This document shows positions 54,294 to 63,998 of a stretch of 64,000 nucleotides of DNA, piece after piece. The translations under genes and the position numbers were made by a program. Numbering within the stretch: position 1 is the stretch's first letter; each line of letters begins with the position of its first letter. The stretch lies in NCBI GenBank assembly GCA_036555325.1, contig DATBLQ010000085.1, forward strand, positions 1-64,000. The letters are read 5' to 3'. Source of the DNA: DATBLQ01 sp036555325. GTDB lineage: Bacteria; Pseudomonadota; Alphaproteobacteria; Rhizobiales; Aestuariivirgaceae. A model generated the notes under the pieces. That model worked only from the letters and a program-made list of their open reading frames with translations, ran no database searches and was not told the origin of the DNA.

Positions 54294-54486
54294 GCGGGAG
54301 AGACCGGATAATTCCGGCGCCGAAGGAGCAACCGCCCCGGAAACTCTCAGGCACCGAGGACCGCTTCCGTCGTCAACTCTGGAGACGAGCGACAGTCAAT
54401 GCCGCTCACCGAAGGGCGTAAGTCTGTTATGCCGCGCTAGGCGGCGTTCAGGCGAAATCTCTCAGGTTCTCTGACAGAGGGGGCCA
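54294..54486 (+). ncRNA. Tandem glycine riboswitch
   Basis: Two glycine aptamers in a row precede gcvT. The first (about 54294-54377) has GCGGGAGAGACC, GCGCCGAAGGAGCAA and AAACTCTCAGGCACC. The second (about 54378-54486) has CACCGAAGGGCGTAAG, GGCGAAATCTCTCAGG and GACAGAGGGGG. These are the conserved cores of the class. A hairpin CAGTCTGG/CCGGACTG with loop ATAA (54486-54505) follows and may be part of the expression platform. In known cases glycine binding switches on the cleavage genes, which fits the gcvTHP genes downstream. Confidence 0.93.
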
Positions 54487-54532
54487 GTCTGGATAACCGG
54501 ACTGTGCCGGCCTGTGACCTGGAGATTTTTTG

Positions 54533-55672
54533 ATGCCCGAATCTGCACCTGTGAGCGGGCTCCTGCAGCGAACAGCCCTTTACGATCGGCACGTTGCTGA
54601 GGGCGCGCGGATTGTGCCTTTCGCCGGCTATGAAATGCCCGTGCAGTTTCGCTTTGGCATCATTGCCGAGCACATCCATACGCGCAGTGCCGTAGGCTTG
54701 TTCGACGTTTCCCATATGGGGCAGGCCGTTCTTTCAGGTCCTGATCACGCAACGACCGCGGTCTCTCTCGAACGGCTTGTTCCCGGCGATATCTTGGGCC
54801 TGGCGCCGGGCCGCATTCGCTACACGCAGCTCACCAATGCCGACGGCGGCATCATCGACGATCTGATGGTAACGAGACCTGCCTCCGCAGATGAGGACGG
54901 TAGCCTCAAGCTGGTCGTCAACGCGTCTCGCAAATCGGTGGATTATACGTGGCTGCGTGAAAATCTGCCTGCCGATGTGAAGCTGATGGCAGCCGAGGAT
55001 CGTTCACTCCTCGCTCTGCAGGGGCCCAAGGCCGAAGCAGTGCTGTCTCGCCACTGCGCGAATTCTTCAACCCTTGCATTCATGTCAGCCGACCATTCCT
55101 TATTCGACGGCATTGCCATTTCTGTTTCGCGCTCGGGCTATACAGGCGAGGACGGCTACGAGCTTTCCATACCGACAGCGGATGTAGGCGCGGTTTACGA
55201 CCGGCTGCTTGCCGAACCTGAAGTGAAGCCGATCGGCCTCGGGGCAAGGGATTCCCTAAGGCTCGAGGCTGGCCTTTGCCTCTACGGCCATGACATCGAC
55301 GAAACGACAAGTCCCGTCGAGGCTGGCCTGTCCTGGTCGATCGGCAAACGCCGTCGCGCCGAGGGAGGATTCATGGGCTCGGCAAGAATCCTTGCTGAGC
55401 TCCAATCAGCGCCCCATCGCCGCCGGGTTGGAATTCGTCCTCAAGGCCGCGCGCCCGCTCGCGAAGGCACCTCGATCATGGATGGCGATCGCCTCGTCGG
55501 CAAGGTGACGTCCGGCGGCTTTGGTCCAAGCCTTGGTCACCCCATCGCCATGGGTTATGTCGACAGTGCCTACGCTGCCTCCGGCACGTCCCTCACCCTC
55601 ATTGTGCGCGACAAGGTGATCCCCGCGGAGGTTACAAGCCTTCCCTTTGTTCCACATCGCTACAAAAAATAA
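54533..55672 (+). CDS. gcvT: Glycine cleavage system T protein (aminomethyltransferase)
   Basis: A 379-residue T protein that takes the aminomethyl group from lipoyl-GcvH, releases ammonia and forms methylene-tetrahydrofolate. Motifs are GARIVPFAGYEMPVQF near 24-39, DVSHMGQ, and NADGGIIDDLMVTR containing the catalytic aspartate. The C-terminal folate-domain end VTSGGFGPSLGHPIAMGYV is typical. ATG at 54533 follows GGAG by eight bases; a TTG one codon earlier is also possible. It is controlled by the glycine riboswitch and is 13 bases upstream of gcvH. Confidence 0.95.
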   Translation: MPESAPVSGLLQRTALYDRHVAEGARIVPFAGYEMPVQFRFGIIAEHIHTRSAVGLFDVSHMGQAVLSGPDHATTAVSLERLVPGDILGLAPGRIRYTQLTNADGGIIDDLMVTRPASADEDGSLKLVVNASRKSVDYTWLRENLPADVKLMAAEDRSLLALQGPKAEAVLSRHCANSSTLAFMSADHSLFDGIAISVSRSGYTGEDGYELSIPTADVGAVYDRLLAEPEVKPIGLGARDSLRLEAGLCLYGHDIDETTSPVEAGLSWSIGKRRRAEGGFMGSARILAELQSAPHRRRVGIRPQGRAPAREGTSIMDGDRLVGKVTSGGFGPSLGHPIAMGYVDSAYAASGTSLTLIVRDKVIPAEVTSLPFVPHRYKK

Positions 55673-55685
55673 TCAGGAGATATGC

Positions 55686-56063
55686 ATGAGCACCCTGCAC
55701 TACACGAAAGACCATGAATGGATCAGGGTTGATGGCGATACCGCCACGGTTGGAATCACCAACTATGCCCAGGAACAGCTGGGTGATGTGGTATTTGTCG
55801 AACTGCCCGCCGTCGGAAAGAAGCTGGCGAAGGGTGCTGAGGCGGCGGTGGTGGAATCCGTCAAGGCTGCCAGTGATGTATACGCGCCTGTGTCGGGCGA
55901 TGTAATCGAAGTCAATTCTGCGATCGTCGCCGAGCCCGCCAAGGTCAACCAGGACCCCCAGAACTCCGCCTGGTTCATGAAAATCAAGCTCGCCGACAAG
56001 AAAGAGCTCGAAGCTCTTATGGATGAGGCGGCCTACAAGACCTTCCTCGCCCAATCTCCCTAG
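55686..56063 (+). CDS. gcvH: Glycine cleavage system H protein
   Basis: A 125-residue lipoyl carrier protein that shuttles the aminomethyl group between P, T and L proteins. The lipoylated lysine is K60 in VVESVKAASDVYAPVSG. The N-terminal YTKDHEWIRVDGDTATVGI is typical. The ATG at 55686 is preceded by AGGAG. It is nine bases upstream of gcvP. Confidence 0.97.
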   Translation: MSTLHYTKDHEWIRVDGDTATVGITNYAQEQLGDVVFVELPAVGKKLAKGAEAAVVESVKAASDVYAPVSGDVIEVNSAIVAEPAKVNQDPQNSAWFMKIKLADKKELEALMDEAAYKTFLAQSP

Positions 56064-56072
56064 GAGAAACCG

Positions 56073-58973
56073 ATGCCAAGAAAGAGTCTTAGAGACTTGG
56101 AGCCGGGTGCGAACTTTATTCGCCGCCACATAGGCCCAAGCGATGCCGAAATCGCTGAGATGCTGTCGCTCCTCGGTGTCTCCTCGCTCGATGACTTCAT
56201 CGACAGGGCTGTGCCGAAAAAACTCCACACCCACCGCCCCCTCGACCTGCCTCCGCCCAAGGCCGAGCGCACCGCGTTGTCCTATTTGCGCTCCATGGCC
56301 GAGCGCAATGAGGTCTACACCTCGATGATCGGCATGGGCTACTACGGCACGATTACGCCCAAGGTGATCTTGCGCAACGTGCTGGAGAATCCCGGCTGGT
56401 ACACGGCCTATACCCCTTACCAGGCAGAGGTGAGCCAGGGTCGCCTGGAAGCGCTCCTCAATTTTCAGCAGATGACGATCGACTTGACCGGGCTTGAGCT
56501 TGCCAACGCCTCGCTCCTTGATGAAGCGACCGCTGCCGCCGAGGCCATGGCGATGTCGCGGCGCATCTCCAAGTCCCCTGCCAATGCCTTCTTCCTCGAT
56601 CGGGACACCCACCCGCAAACGATCGGTGTCGTTGAAACTCGCGCAAGGACGTTCGGCTTTGAAATCAAGATCGGCGATCCTTTGAAAGATCTCGATCCCT
56701 CAACGGTGTTCGGTGTACTTATCTCCTATCCCGGCTCCTCCGGTGAGATCCGCGATTTCCGCCCTCTGATCGACAAGCTGCATAAAGCTCAAGCGCTGGC
56801 AGTCATGGCAACCGATTTGTGTGCTCTTGCGCTCCTTACTCCGCCGGGCGAGCTCGGAGCAGACATCGCCGTCGGTTCGGCGCAACGCTTCGGCGTTCCC
56901 ATGGGATTCGGTGGCCCGCATGCCGCGTTCTTTGCCACTCGCGATGAATACAAGCGCCTGATGCCGGGGCGCGTGATCGGTGTCTCTGTCGACAGCAAGG
57001 GGAATCCGGCACTCCGCATGGCATTGCAGACGCGCGAGCAGCATATCCGCCGCGAGAAGGCGACGAGCAACATCTGCACCGCTCAGGTGCTGTTAGCCGT
57101 GATGGCCTCGATGTTTGCCGTCTACAATGGGCCGGAGGGTATAAGGCGCATGGCCGAGAGGACCCATCGTCTGGCCTCGATTTTTGTCGCCGCGCTGAAA
57201 TCCTTTGGCTATGAGATTGCCACGAAGTCGTTTCTCGACACCGTCACCGTGCATGTGCCAGGCCGCGCTCACATGCTTCTTGCCAAGGCGCGCGAGAAAC
57301 GCATCAATCTGCGTTTTGTCGATGGTGACCACCTCGGCATATCCTTCGATCAGTCAACCCGCCGCCAGGAACTTGAACGCCTCTTGTCCTGTTTTCGCAC
57401 CGATGCCTTGGAGCGCATCGACATCGATACCCTCGATGCGAAGATCATCGAGGTGATCCCCGAGAACTTGCAGCGTAAGTCCCCGTACCTGAGCCATCCG
57501 GTATTCTCTCTTTATCACTCAGAGACCGAGATGTTGCGCTATTTGCGTTATCTGCAGAGCAAGGACATAGCTCTCGACCGTTCCATGATCGCCTTGGGGT
57601 CGTGCACGATGAAGCTCAATGCCACGACCGAAATGATCCCCATCACTTGGCGCAACTTCGCCATGATGCATCCCTTCGCCCCGCTCGAGCAAACCCAGGG
57701 CTATCAACAGCTGTTCGAGGAGTTGGAGGAGATGCTCGCCGAGATCACCGGCTTCGATGCCATTTCCCTTCAGCCCAACGCCGGCAGCCAGGGTGAATAC
57801 GCAGGTCTTCTTGCGATCAGGAACTACCACGAGGCAAGCGGGCAGGGTCGCCGTGACGTTTGCCTTATCCCGGTCTCCGCCCATGGCACCAATCCTGCCT
57901 CTGCTGCCATGGCGGGCCTTAAGGTTGTTGCTGTTGCCTGCGATCAGGAGGGCAATGTCGATGTCGCCGATCTCAAGCAGAAGGCGAGCGAGCACGCCGA
58001 ACATCTCGCCGCCTTGATGATTACCTATCCCTCGACCCATGGCGTATTCGAGGAGGCGATAAAGGAAATTTGCGACGTTGTTCATGCCTCCGGCGGTCAG
58101 GTCTATCTCGATGGGGCAAATCTCAACGCCCAGGTTGGATTGATGCGCCCGGTAGAGCTGGGCGCCGATGTGTGCCACATCAACCTGCACAAGACCTTTT
58201 GCATTCCCCATGGCGGCGGCGGTCCCGGCATGGGTCCGATTGGCGTCAAGGCGCATTTGGCTCCCTATTTGCCGGGTCACCGGGTGATTCAAGGAGTCAA
58301 TCCTGCCGCCGGCCGCAATCAAGCCCAGGGCCAGGTCTCAGCCGCACCTTGGGGGTCGGCGTCCATCCTGCCGATCAGCTGGGCCTACATTGCCATGATG
58401 GGAGCCGAAGGGCTGACCCGCGCGAGCAAGGTGGCAATTCTCAACGCCAACTACATCGCCAAGCGATTGGGTCCTCATTTTCCCATCGTCTACACCGGTC
58501 CCAACGGCTTCGTCGCCCACGAATGCCTGATCGACCTGCGCGGGCTGCGTGAGCGCTGCGGCATCACTGTCGAGGATGTTGCCAAGCGCCTGGTGGATTT
58601 CGGCTTCCATGCCCCCACCATGTCCTTTCCCGTGCCCGACACGATGATGATCGAGCCCACAGAATCGGAATCGAAACGCGAGCTTGATCGCTTTTGCCAG
58701 GCGCTGATCACCATCCGTGAGGAGATCCGCGAAGTTGAAGAGGGCAGGGCCGATCGCCACAACAATGTCCTGAAGAACGCCCCCCATACCCATCTTCTCC
58801 TGCTCGAAGACTGGGACAAGCCCTATTCGCGGGAGAAGGCGTTCTTTCCACTCCACTCCCAGCGCGACGACAAATATTGGCCGCCGGTAGGCCGCATCGA
58901 CAATGTCTATGGGGATCGAAATCTTGTCTGCACTTGCCCCCCGATGGCCGCCTATCTCGAAGCCGCGGAGTAG
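56073..58973 (+). CDS. gcvP: Glycine dehydrogenase (decarboxylating), P protein
   Basis: A 966-residue single-chain P protein that decarboxylates glycine with PLP and loads the remaining aminomethyl group on GcvH. The N-terminal half starts with FIRRHIGPSDAEIAEML. The PLP lysine is near residue 706 in INLHKTFCIPHGGGGPGMG. Other motifs are GSCTMKLNATTEMIPITW and PVSAHGTNPASAAMAGL. Unlike bacteria with split gcvPA/gcvPB, the gene is whole. It is the last gene of the operon and convergent with the atp genes. Confidence 0.97.
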   Translation: MPRKSLRDLEPGANFIRRHIGPSDAEIAEMLSLLGVSSLDDFIDRAVPKKLHTHRPLDLPPPKAERTALSYLRSMAERNEVYTSMIGMGYYGTITPKVILRNVLENPGWYTAYTPYQAEVSQGRLEALLNFQQMTIDLTGLELANASLLDEATAAAEAMAMSRRISKSPANAFFLDRDTHPQTIGVVETRARTFGFEIKIGDPLKDLDPSTVFGVLISYPGSSGEIRDFRPLIDKLHKAQALAVMATDLCALALLTPPGELGADIAVGSAQRFGVPMGFGGPHAAFFATRDEYKRLMPGRVIGVSVDSKGNPALRMALQTREQHIRREKATSNICTAQVLLAVMASMFAVYNGPEGIRRMAERTHRLASIFVAALKSFGYEIATKSFLDTVTVHVPGRAHMLLAKAREKRINLRFVDGDHLGISFDQSTRRQELERLLSCFRTDALERIDIDTLDAKIIEVIPENLQRKSPYLSHPVFSLYHSETEMLRYLRYLQSKDIALDRSMIALGSCTMKLNATTEMIPITWRNFAMMHPFAPLEQTQGYQQLFEELEEMLAEITGFDAISLQPNAGSQGEYAGLLAIRNYHEASGQGRRDVCLIPVSAHGTNPASAAMAGLKVVAVACDQEGNVDVADLKQKASEHAEHLAALMITYPSTHGVFEEAIKEICDVVHASGGQVYLDGANLNAQVGLMRPVELGADVCHINLHKTFCIPHGGGGPGMGPIGVKAHLAPYLPGHRVIQGVNPAAGRNQAQGQVSAAPWGSASILPISWAYIAMMGAEGLTRASKVAILNANYIAKRLGPHFPIVYTGPNGFVAHECLIDLRGLRERCGITVEDVAKRLVDFGFHAPTMSFPVPDTMMIEPTESESKRELDRFCQALITIREEIREVEEGRADRHNNVLKNAPHTHLLLLEDWDKPYSREKAFFPLHSQRDDKYWPPVGRIDNVYGDRNLVCTCPPMAAYLEAAE

Positions 58974-59036
58974 GGCAGCTTTCGAGCGGGGATTGACCAT
59001 CCGCGAGTCGCACAAAATCCAACGGTGCCCGCTGGT

Positions 59037-59528
59037 CTAGTTCAGCTTGTCCTTGAGATCGGCGATGCTGCGGTCGATGAGCTTTGCCCCTTCTGGTCCT
59101 TTGAGCTCTTCTTTGAGCACTTGGGTGGCCACCGACACGGCGAGCTCGGCTGTTGCCGAACGAACCTCCTTGAGCGCCGTAGCCTCGGCCTGCGCAATCT
59201 TATGTTCTGCAGCAGCCGAACGCCGCTCGATCAGTTCCTTCAGTTTCTCCCGCGCCTCATGGGCATAGGCCTCGGCCTCTTTTCGCGCCTGGATGATGAT
59301 CGCCTGAGCCTCGGCCTCGGCTTCTGCGCGTTTGTCCTCATAGCCCTTGAGCAGGGCCTGCGCTTCCTCCTTGAGCTTTTGCGCCTGCGCCAGATTCTTC
59401 GCGATTTCCGCAGCGCGATCGTCAAGCAGCGTCACGATCTTGCCCGGCACTTTCAGATAGACAAAAAGAGCGATGAGCAGGAAAAATGCTACCGCCACCC
59501 AGAATTCGGCATTGTGAAACAGGTCCAT
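59037..59528 (-). CDS. atpF: ATP synthase F0 subunit b
   Basis: A 163-residue stator subunit with one N-terminal membrane helix (about 8-28, FWVAVAFFLLIALFVYLKV) and a long charged helix rich in Ala, Glu and Lys that reaches F1. It is 11 bases downstream of the sister gene atpF'. Having two different b-type genes is usual for alphaproteobacteria and photosynthetic bacteria. Confidence 0.93.
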   Translation of the reverse strand: MDLFHNAEFWVAVAFFLLIALFVYLKVPGKIVTLLDDRAAEIAKNLAQAQKLKEEAQALLKGYEDKRAEAEAEAQAIIIQARKEAEAYAHEAREKLKELIERRSAAAEHKIAQAEATALKEVRSATAELAVSVATQVLKEELKGPEGAKLIDRSIADLKDKLN

Positions 59529-59539
59529 CGATCTGGCGC

Positions 59540-60028
59540 CTATTCCTCTTCGGGCTTGCCGGCCAAGGCTGTTTTCGATGTCGTCCGGCTTGGCTTGATG
59601 CCGGCGAGTTCCGCTACGATCTCCGCTGCCAGGCCATGCGCCATCTTTTCGATTTCCGCCATCGCTTTTTTCTTTTGAAGAGCGACCGCCGCTTCCGCAT
59701 CGGCGATCTTCCGGTTCAGCTCAGCTTCAACCTTTGCTCGTTCCTGTTCCGTCTCGGCATTGAGCTTTCCGCGTGCCTCCCGGGCAATAGCGTTTCCCCG
59801 GGCGCGCGCCTGCGCGAGTGCCGCCTCATAGTCCGCTATTGCTTTTTCGGTTTCGAGTTTGAAGCGCTGCGCAGTTTCAAGATCGTCCGAAATGCGCTTC
59901 TTGCGGCTCTCGATAACGCCACCGACCCGCGGCAGCGCCACGTAACGCATAATCAGGAACAGACTGATGAAGGCTATGGCAAGCCAAACCAGCTGCGGCG
60001 TCCAGGTTGTGACATCGAGTTGCGGCAT
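59540..60028 (-). CDS. atpF': ATP synthase F0 subunit b'
   Basis: A 162-residue second stator subunit. The membrane helix is at about 11-30 (LVWLAIAFISLFLIMRYVAL), followed by PRVGGVIESRKKRISDDLE, which is typical of b', and a long coiled-coil helix. I chose the ATG at 60028 (MPQLDVTTWTPQ) since the 22 upstream residues in frame overlap the atpE end and are not conserved. It lies 34 bases after atpE. Confidence 0.91.
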   Translation of the reverse strand: MPQLDVTTWTPQLVWLAIAFISLFLIMRYVALPRVGGVIESRKKRISDDLETAQRFKLETEKAIADYEAALAQARARGNAIAREARGKLNAETEQERAKVEAELNRKIADAEAAVALQKKKAMAEIEKMAHGLAAEIVAELAGIKPSRTTSKTALAGKPEEE

Positions 60029-60062
60029 CGGCGGTCGAAGCCTGAAGCAGGACGGAGTTGAG

Positions 60063-60287
60063 TTAGCCGAAAAGAATGAGCATCGCCACGGCAAAGCCGA
60101 TCAGGCCCGTCGCCTCCGCGAAGGCGAAGCCTAAGAACAGCGTGCCCCGTTGACCGGCGGCAGCGGACGGATTGCGCAGCGCTCCGGAAAGGTAATTTCC
60201 AAAAATATGGCCGATGCCGACGCCGGCTCCGCCGAGCGCAATGGCGGCGATACCTGCACCGATCATCTTTGCTGCTTCCACGTCCAT
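60063..60287 (-). CDS. atpE: ATP synthase F0 subunit c
   Basis: A 74-residue hairpin proteolipid that forms the rotating c-ring. The two helices are visible (IGAGIAAIALGGAGVGIG and LFLGFAFAEATGLIGFAVAM), with the proton-binding glutamate at E58 and the loop residues RNP at 38-40. ATG at 60287 is preceded by AAGGAGAC (minus strand). It is 31 bases downstream of atpB. Confidence 0.96.
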   Translation of the reverse strand: MDVEAAKMIGAGIAAIALGGAGVGIGHIFGNYLSGALRNPSAAAGQRGTLFLGFAFAEATGLIGFAVAMLILFG

Positions 60288-60318
60288 TTGGGTCTCCTTG
60301 ATGTTGCAAAGTGAAGAA

Positions 60319-61095
60319 TTAGTGATCAACGTGCAGTGCATCGTTGAGATAGAGGCTGGTAAGTAGCGCGAACACATAGGCCTGTAGAACGGCGACGAGA
60401 ACCTCCAGTGCATAGATCGCCACCAGCGCCATGAGCGGCAACCAGCCGGCGAGGAGTCCGAGCATGATCACGAAGCCGGCGATCACTTTGAGCATCATGT
60501 GCCCCGCCATCATATTCGCGAACAGTCGGATCGACAGGCTGAACGGACGGATGAAATAGGAAATGATCTCGATCGGCACGACAAAGGGCAGAAGCGGCTT
60601 CGGCACTCCCTCCGGAACAAAGAGCTTCAGATATCCCACCCCATGCCTGATGAAGCCGACGATAGTGGCGCCGATAAAGACGGTCAGCGCCAGGGCCAGT
60701 GTCACGATGATGTGGCTCGTAACCGTGAACGCGCCGGGGATGAGACCCAAAAGATTGGCCGCCAGGATGAAACCGAACAGGGTGAAGATGAAGGGAAAAT
60801 AAGCCCGCCCCGGCGGCCCCAGAACTTCCTCCGTCATGCCGAAGACAAGCTCATAGAGGCTTTCTGCAATCGATTGCAGTCGCGTGGGAACAAGTTGCCT
60901 CGGCGCCAGTAGCATGATCAGACTGACCAGTGCCACGGCCACGAGCGCCCATAGTCCGGAATTGGTGAGCGATAAATCGAGGTCGCCGATTTTTATCGGA
61001 ATGATGCGCTCGATTTCGAACTGATGTATCGGGTCGATGACATTATGACCCTCGGCTGCTTCACTGCCGCTGCCGGTTTCGGTCGTAGTTGCCAT
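60319..61095 (-). CDS. atpB: ATP synthase F0 subunit a
   Basis: A 258-residue membrane subunit that forms the proton half-channels against the c-ring. The essential arginine lies in FSLSIRLFANMMAGHMML near residue 188. Five or six membrane helices are present. The N-terminal DPIHQFEIERIIPIKIG is typical of alphaproteobacteria. Its start overlaps the atpI stop by one base (TGATG). Confidence 0.96.
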   Translation of the reverse strand: MATTTETGSGSEAAEGHNVIDPIHQFEIERIIPIKIGDLDLSLTNSGLWALVAVALVSLIMLLAPRQLVPTRLQSIAESLYELVFGMTEEVLGPPGRAYFPFIFTLFGFILAANLLGLIPGAFTVTSHIIVTLALALTVFIGATIVGFIRHGVGYLKLFVPEGVPKPLLPFVVPIEIISYFIRPFSLSIRLFANMMAGHMMLKVIAGFVIMLGLLAGWLPLMALVAIYALEVLVAVLQAYVFALLTSLYLNDALHVDH

Positions 61096-61442
61096 CAGTC
61101 CTCGTCCTCGTCGATCACCGGCGGGGCAGGTTTCGAGTCCTCGCCCCCTCCCATCAGCTCCTCAGCCTGTTTGCTCTTGCTCAAGCGCATGACATTGAAC
61201 ACGCCTGCCGCAAAACCGAACGGCATGAATACCAGCATCAGCCAAGGCTTGGTCCCGAGCCACCGATCGAGCATCCAGCCGATTCCCATGGCCACGGCGA
61301 TGCCCACCACCAGCTCGGTAATCGCCCTGGTTGCCAAACCAAGTGCTGATCCTTCCTCGCTTCTGGAAGAAGCACCATCCTGTTGCGTCTGCCGGGTTTG
61401 CTCGAGCCTCCGTGAGAAATCCTTGAGTTTTTCGTGAGCCAT
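61095..61442 (-). CDS. atpI: ATP synthase protein I
   Basis: A 115-residue AtpI-like protein with two membrane helices (about 46-64 and 74-93; LVVGIAVAMGIGWMLDRWLG and WLMLVFMPFGFAAGVFNVMR). AtpI helps c-ring assembly and may carry magnesium. It is the first gene of atpI-B-E-F'-F. I chose ATG at 61442 (MAHEKLKDF); an ATG three codons earlier is also possible. The 216 bases upstream, to the end of smc, show no gene and should hold the promoter. Confidence 0.88.
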   Translation of the reverse strand: MAHEKLKDFSRRLEQTRQTQQDGASSRSEEGSALGLATRAITELVVGIAVAMGIGWMLDRWLGTKPWLMLVFMPFGFAAGVFNVMRLSKSKQAEELMGGGEDSKPAPPVIDEDED

Positions 61443-61667
61443 CAGCTTCAACTCAAAGATAGGCTGGCGGTCAAGCCCCTTGAAAAATCGTCGCGACCAT
61501 AATTGTGCGTATGGGCAGTGTCAAGTTGCGCCAGCGTACACTAAGCCGATGAAATTTCGTGACAATAGCCAAGGCGCCGTCCGCTGCGGCGATTTGCGGC
61601 TGCGAGGCTTCCGATTACTTTGCAGGCGAGATGTTTTGCCCTGGCGCCCGGGGTTCCGTCGCAAGCA

Positions 61668-63998
61668 CTAGCTTGCCTCGCGCAGACCCTCCGCCGTTTC
61701 CAGATCGACCGATACGAGCTGGCTCACTCCCCGTTCCATCATCGTCACGCCGAAGAGCCGGTGCATTCTCGCCATGGTCAGGGCGTGATGGGTTATGATG
61801 AGGAAACGCGTATCGGTGCGCTCGAGCATGGCGTCCAGAAGATTGCAGAAACGCTCCACATTGTGGTCGTCGAGCGGCGCGTCGACTTCGTCGAGCACGC
61901 AGATGGGCGATGGATTGGTGAGGAACACGGCGAAGATGAGCGCCATCGCGGTCAATGCCTGTTCGCCCCCCGATAGCAGCGACAGCACCTGCGGCTTTTT
62001 CCCCGGCGGATGCGCCACTATCTCAAGCCCCGCCTCCAGCGGATCATCGGATTCGATGAGCTGCAGCTCGGCCTTGCCGCCGGCGAACAGAGTGGTGAAC
62101 AGCGAGCCGAAATGTTGGTTGACGGTGTTGAAGGCTTCGAGCAGCCGCTGTCTGCCTTCCCGGTTGAGGCTTTGGATGCCGCCCCTCAGTTTTGCAATCG
62201 CCTGCAGCAGGTCATCCCTCTCCTTGATAAGTCCATCGAGCTGACCCTGCAGTGCTTGCGCTTCTTCTTCCGCCCGCAGGTTCACCCCGCCGAGCTTCTC
62301 ACGTTCCTCGCGCAGCACCATGAGCTTTCGTTCGATTTCATCGTGCGAGGGCATTGCTTTGGGATCGAAGCCCGCCGTGTCGGCCACCTCCGTCGGGCCG
62401 CAGTTCAATGTTTCCGCGATGCGACGTTCGTAATCCTCATGCCGCGCATGTGCGGCTTCCACCAGCGCCCGCGAGCGTCCGTGCTCTTCCCTGCATGTTG
62501 CCAGCTGTTCCTGAGCGCTTCTTTGCTTTGTCTCCACCTGGCGCAAGAGCGTTTCTCCCTGCGCCAGTGCGTCGGCAGCCAGGTTGCGCAACGTCTCGGC
62601 CTCTTGCAGCGCGCTGAGAAGCTTCTTGCGCTTGTCTTCCAGCTGCTGCGGAATCCTGACGAGTTCGTCGCGTTTTGTCCGCGCTGTCGCGGCGCGATCT
62701 TCGAGTTCGGCAATCTGCCCCTCGCTTCGGCTGAGCCGCTCCGACCATTGCTTGCGGTCGCGTTCGATTCCCTCCAGGCGCTCCACACGCTGCGTTGCGT
62801 CCCGCTCCATTACATCATAGCGTGCCCGCGCCTCGGCATGGTGCGCTCGCTCGCGATTCAAACTTTCCTTGAGCCCGTGCAGTTCTTTCTGCAGCGCATC
62901 CGTCACCGGCATGAGCGTGAGTTCACCTTCTGCCTGTTGCAGTCTCTCGCGTGCTTCCGCCAAGCCTTCATCCAGGCGGCGACCGGCCTCCTTGAGCGCG
63001 CTGATCTGCTGCAGCCTTTCGGCCACCTGCTTTTCATGCAACGACAGCGTCCGTCTGGCCATTTCGACTTCGGCCGTGGCGGCCCGCCACGATTCGCGTT
63101 GCAGCCGCTCCCGGCTTTCCGCCAGTTCGACCGTCTGTTGCGCCGCATCGAATTTTCGTTTCAGCGCCTCTGACCGTGCTCTTGCTGCTTCGGCGTCGAT
63201 CTCGAGCGAAGTCAGTCGGTTACGCTCGGCGAGCCTGCGGGCCGCTGCAGTCTGCGCCTCCGCGGCCGATGTAAACCCATCCCATCGCCATAGATCTCCG
63301 TCCTTGCTAACGAGCCTTTGGCCCCGTTGCAGGCGGGTCTGCAAGGATTTCCCCATCTCCCTGTCGACAACCCCCACATGCGCAAGCCGTCTCGCCAGCG
63401 CCTGTGGAGCGGCGACATGTTTCGACAGGGGTTCCGCCCCCGCCGGCAGCAGCATGGTATCGGGCAGGGGCGGCAACGCGCGCCAGTGAATTGGAGCCGC
63501 TTCGTCTGCCGAGGCCTCCAGTTCATCGCCAATCGCTGCCCCGAGCGCCGCTTCGAAACCGGTTTTTACCGAAATGGCATCGACGATCTGCGGGCTGCCG
63601 CTGCCATCCCGCTGGGTAAGGAACTTGCGCAATGTGCTGATTTCGGTCTCGATTCGCTCTGCCGAGCGCCTCGCCTCGTCATAGACCCTCCGAGTTTCCG
63701 CCTCCTCGGTGCGGGCCTGGCGCGCGTCCGTTTCTGCCGCCATTGTGTCCTGCTCGCACTGCAGGGCCGCCGCCAGGGCGGCTTCCACCGCTTGCGACAG
63801 CTTATATGTTTGCTCGTCCGTTCCGGCGCTGGCATTGAGCGAGGTTCGCCGCGCTGCGACCTCGGCGATATCTTTCTGCAGCTTGGCGAGCCGGGTGCGC
63901 TGATCATCGATGATGCGCGAAAGGCTGTTGCGCCTTGCGCTAAGGTCCACGAGTTCGGTGTTCGCTACGTCGAATCTCTCTTCCAGTTGCGCAAGCAT
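61668..63998 (-). CDS. smc: Chromosome segregation protein SMC, C-terminal part (cut by window end)
   Basis: The last 776 residues of an SMC ATPase; the N-terminal Walker A head lies outside the window. The visible part begins in the first coiled coil, passes through the hinge (about 130-250 of this fragment, with VDAISVKTGFEAALGAAIGD), the second long coiled coil (Arg/Glu/Ala-rich), and the C-terminal head. The ABC signature LSGGEQALTAMALIFA and Walker B PICVLDEVDAPLDD lie near 672-705. SMC organises and segregates the chromosome with ScpA/ScpB. There is no sign of a frameshift. Confidence 0.95.
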   Translation of the reverse strand: MLAQLEERFDVANTELVDLSARRNSLSRIIDDQRTRLAKLQKDIAEVAARRTSLNASAGTDEQTYKLSQAVEAALAAALQCEQDTMAAETDARQARTEEAETRRVYDEARRSAERIETEISTLRKFLTQRDGSGSPQIVDAISVKTGFEAALGAAIGDELEASADEAAPIHWRALPPLPDTMLLPAGAEPLSKHVAAPQALARRLAHVGVVDREMGKSLQTRLQRGQRLVSKDGDLWRWDGFTSAAEAQTAAARRLAERNRLTSLEIDAEAARARSEALKRKFDAAQQTVELAESRERLQRESWRAATAEVEMARRTLSLHEKQVAERLQQISALKEAGRRLDEGLAEARERLQQAEGELTLMPVTDALQKELHGLKESLNRERAHHAEARARYDVMERDATQRVERLEGIERDRKQWSERLSRSEGQIAELEDRAATARTKRDELVRIPQQLEDKRKKLLSALQEAETLRNLAADALAQGETLLRQVETKQRSAQEQLATCREEHGRSRALVEAAHARHEDYERRIAETLNCGPTEVADTAGFDPKAMPSHDEIERKLMVLREEREKLGGVNLRAEEEAQALQGQLDGLIKERDDLLQAIAKLRGGIQSLNREGRQRLLEAFNTVNQHFGSLFTTLFAGGKAELQLIESDDPLEAGLEIVAHPPGKKPQVLSLLSGGEQALTAMALIFAVFLTNPSPICVLDEVDAPLDDHNVERFCNLLDAMLERTDTRFLIITHHALTMARMHRLFGVTMMERGVSQLVSVDLETAEGLREAS

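Noticed and set aside
62010..63173. Plus-strand open frame of 387 codons inside smc
   Set aside because: It is fully antisense to the conserved SMC coiled-coil and hinge coding sequence and has no recognisable motif; high GC leaves such frames open.
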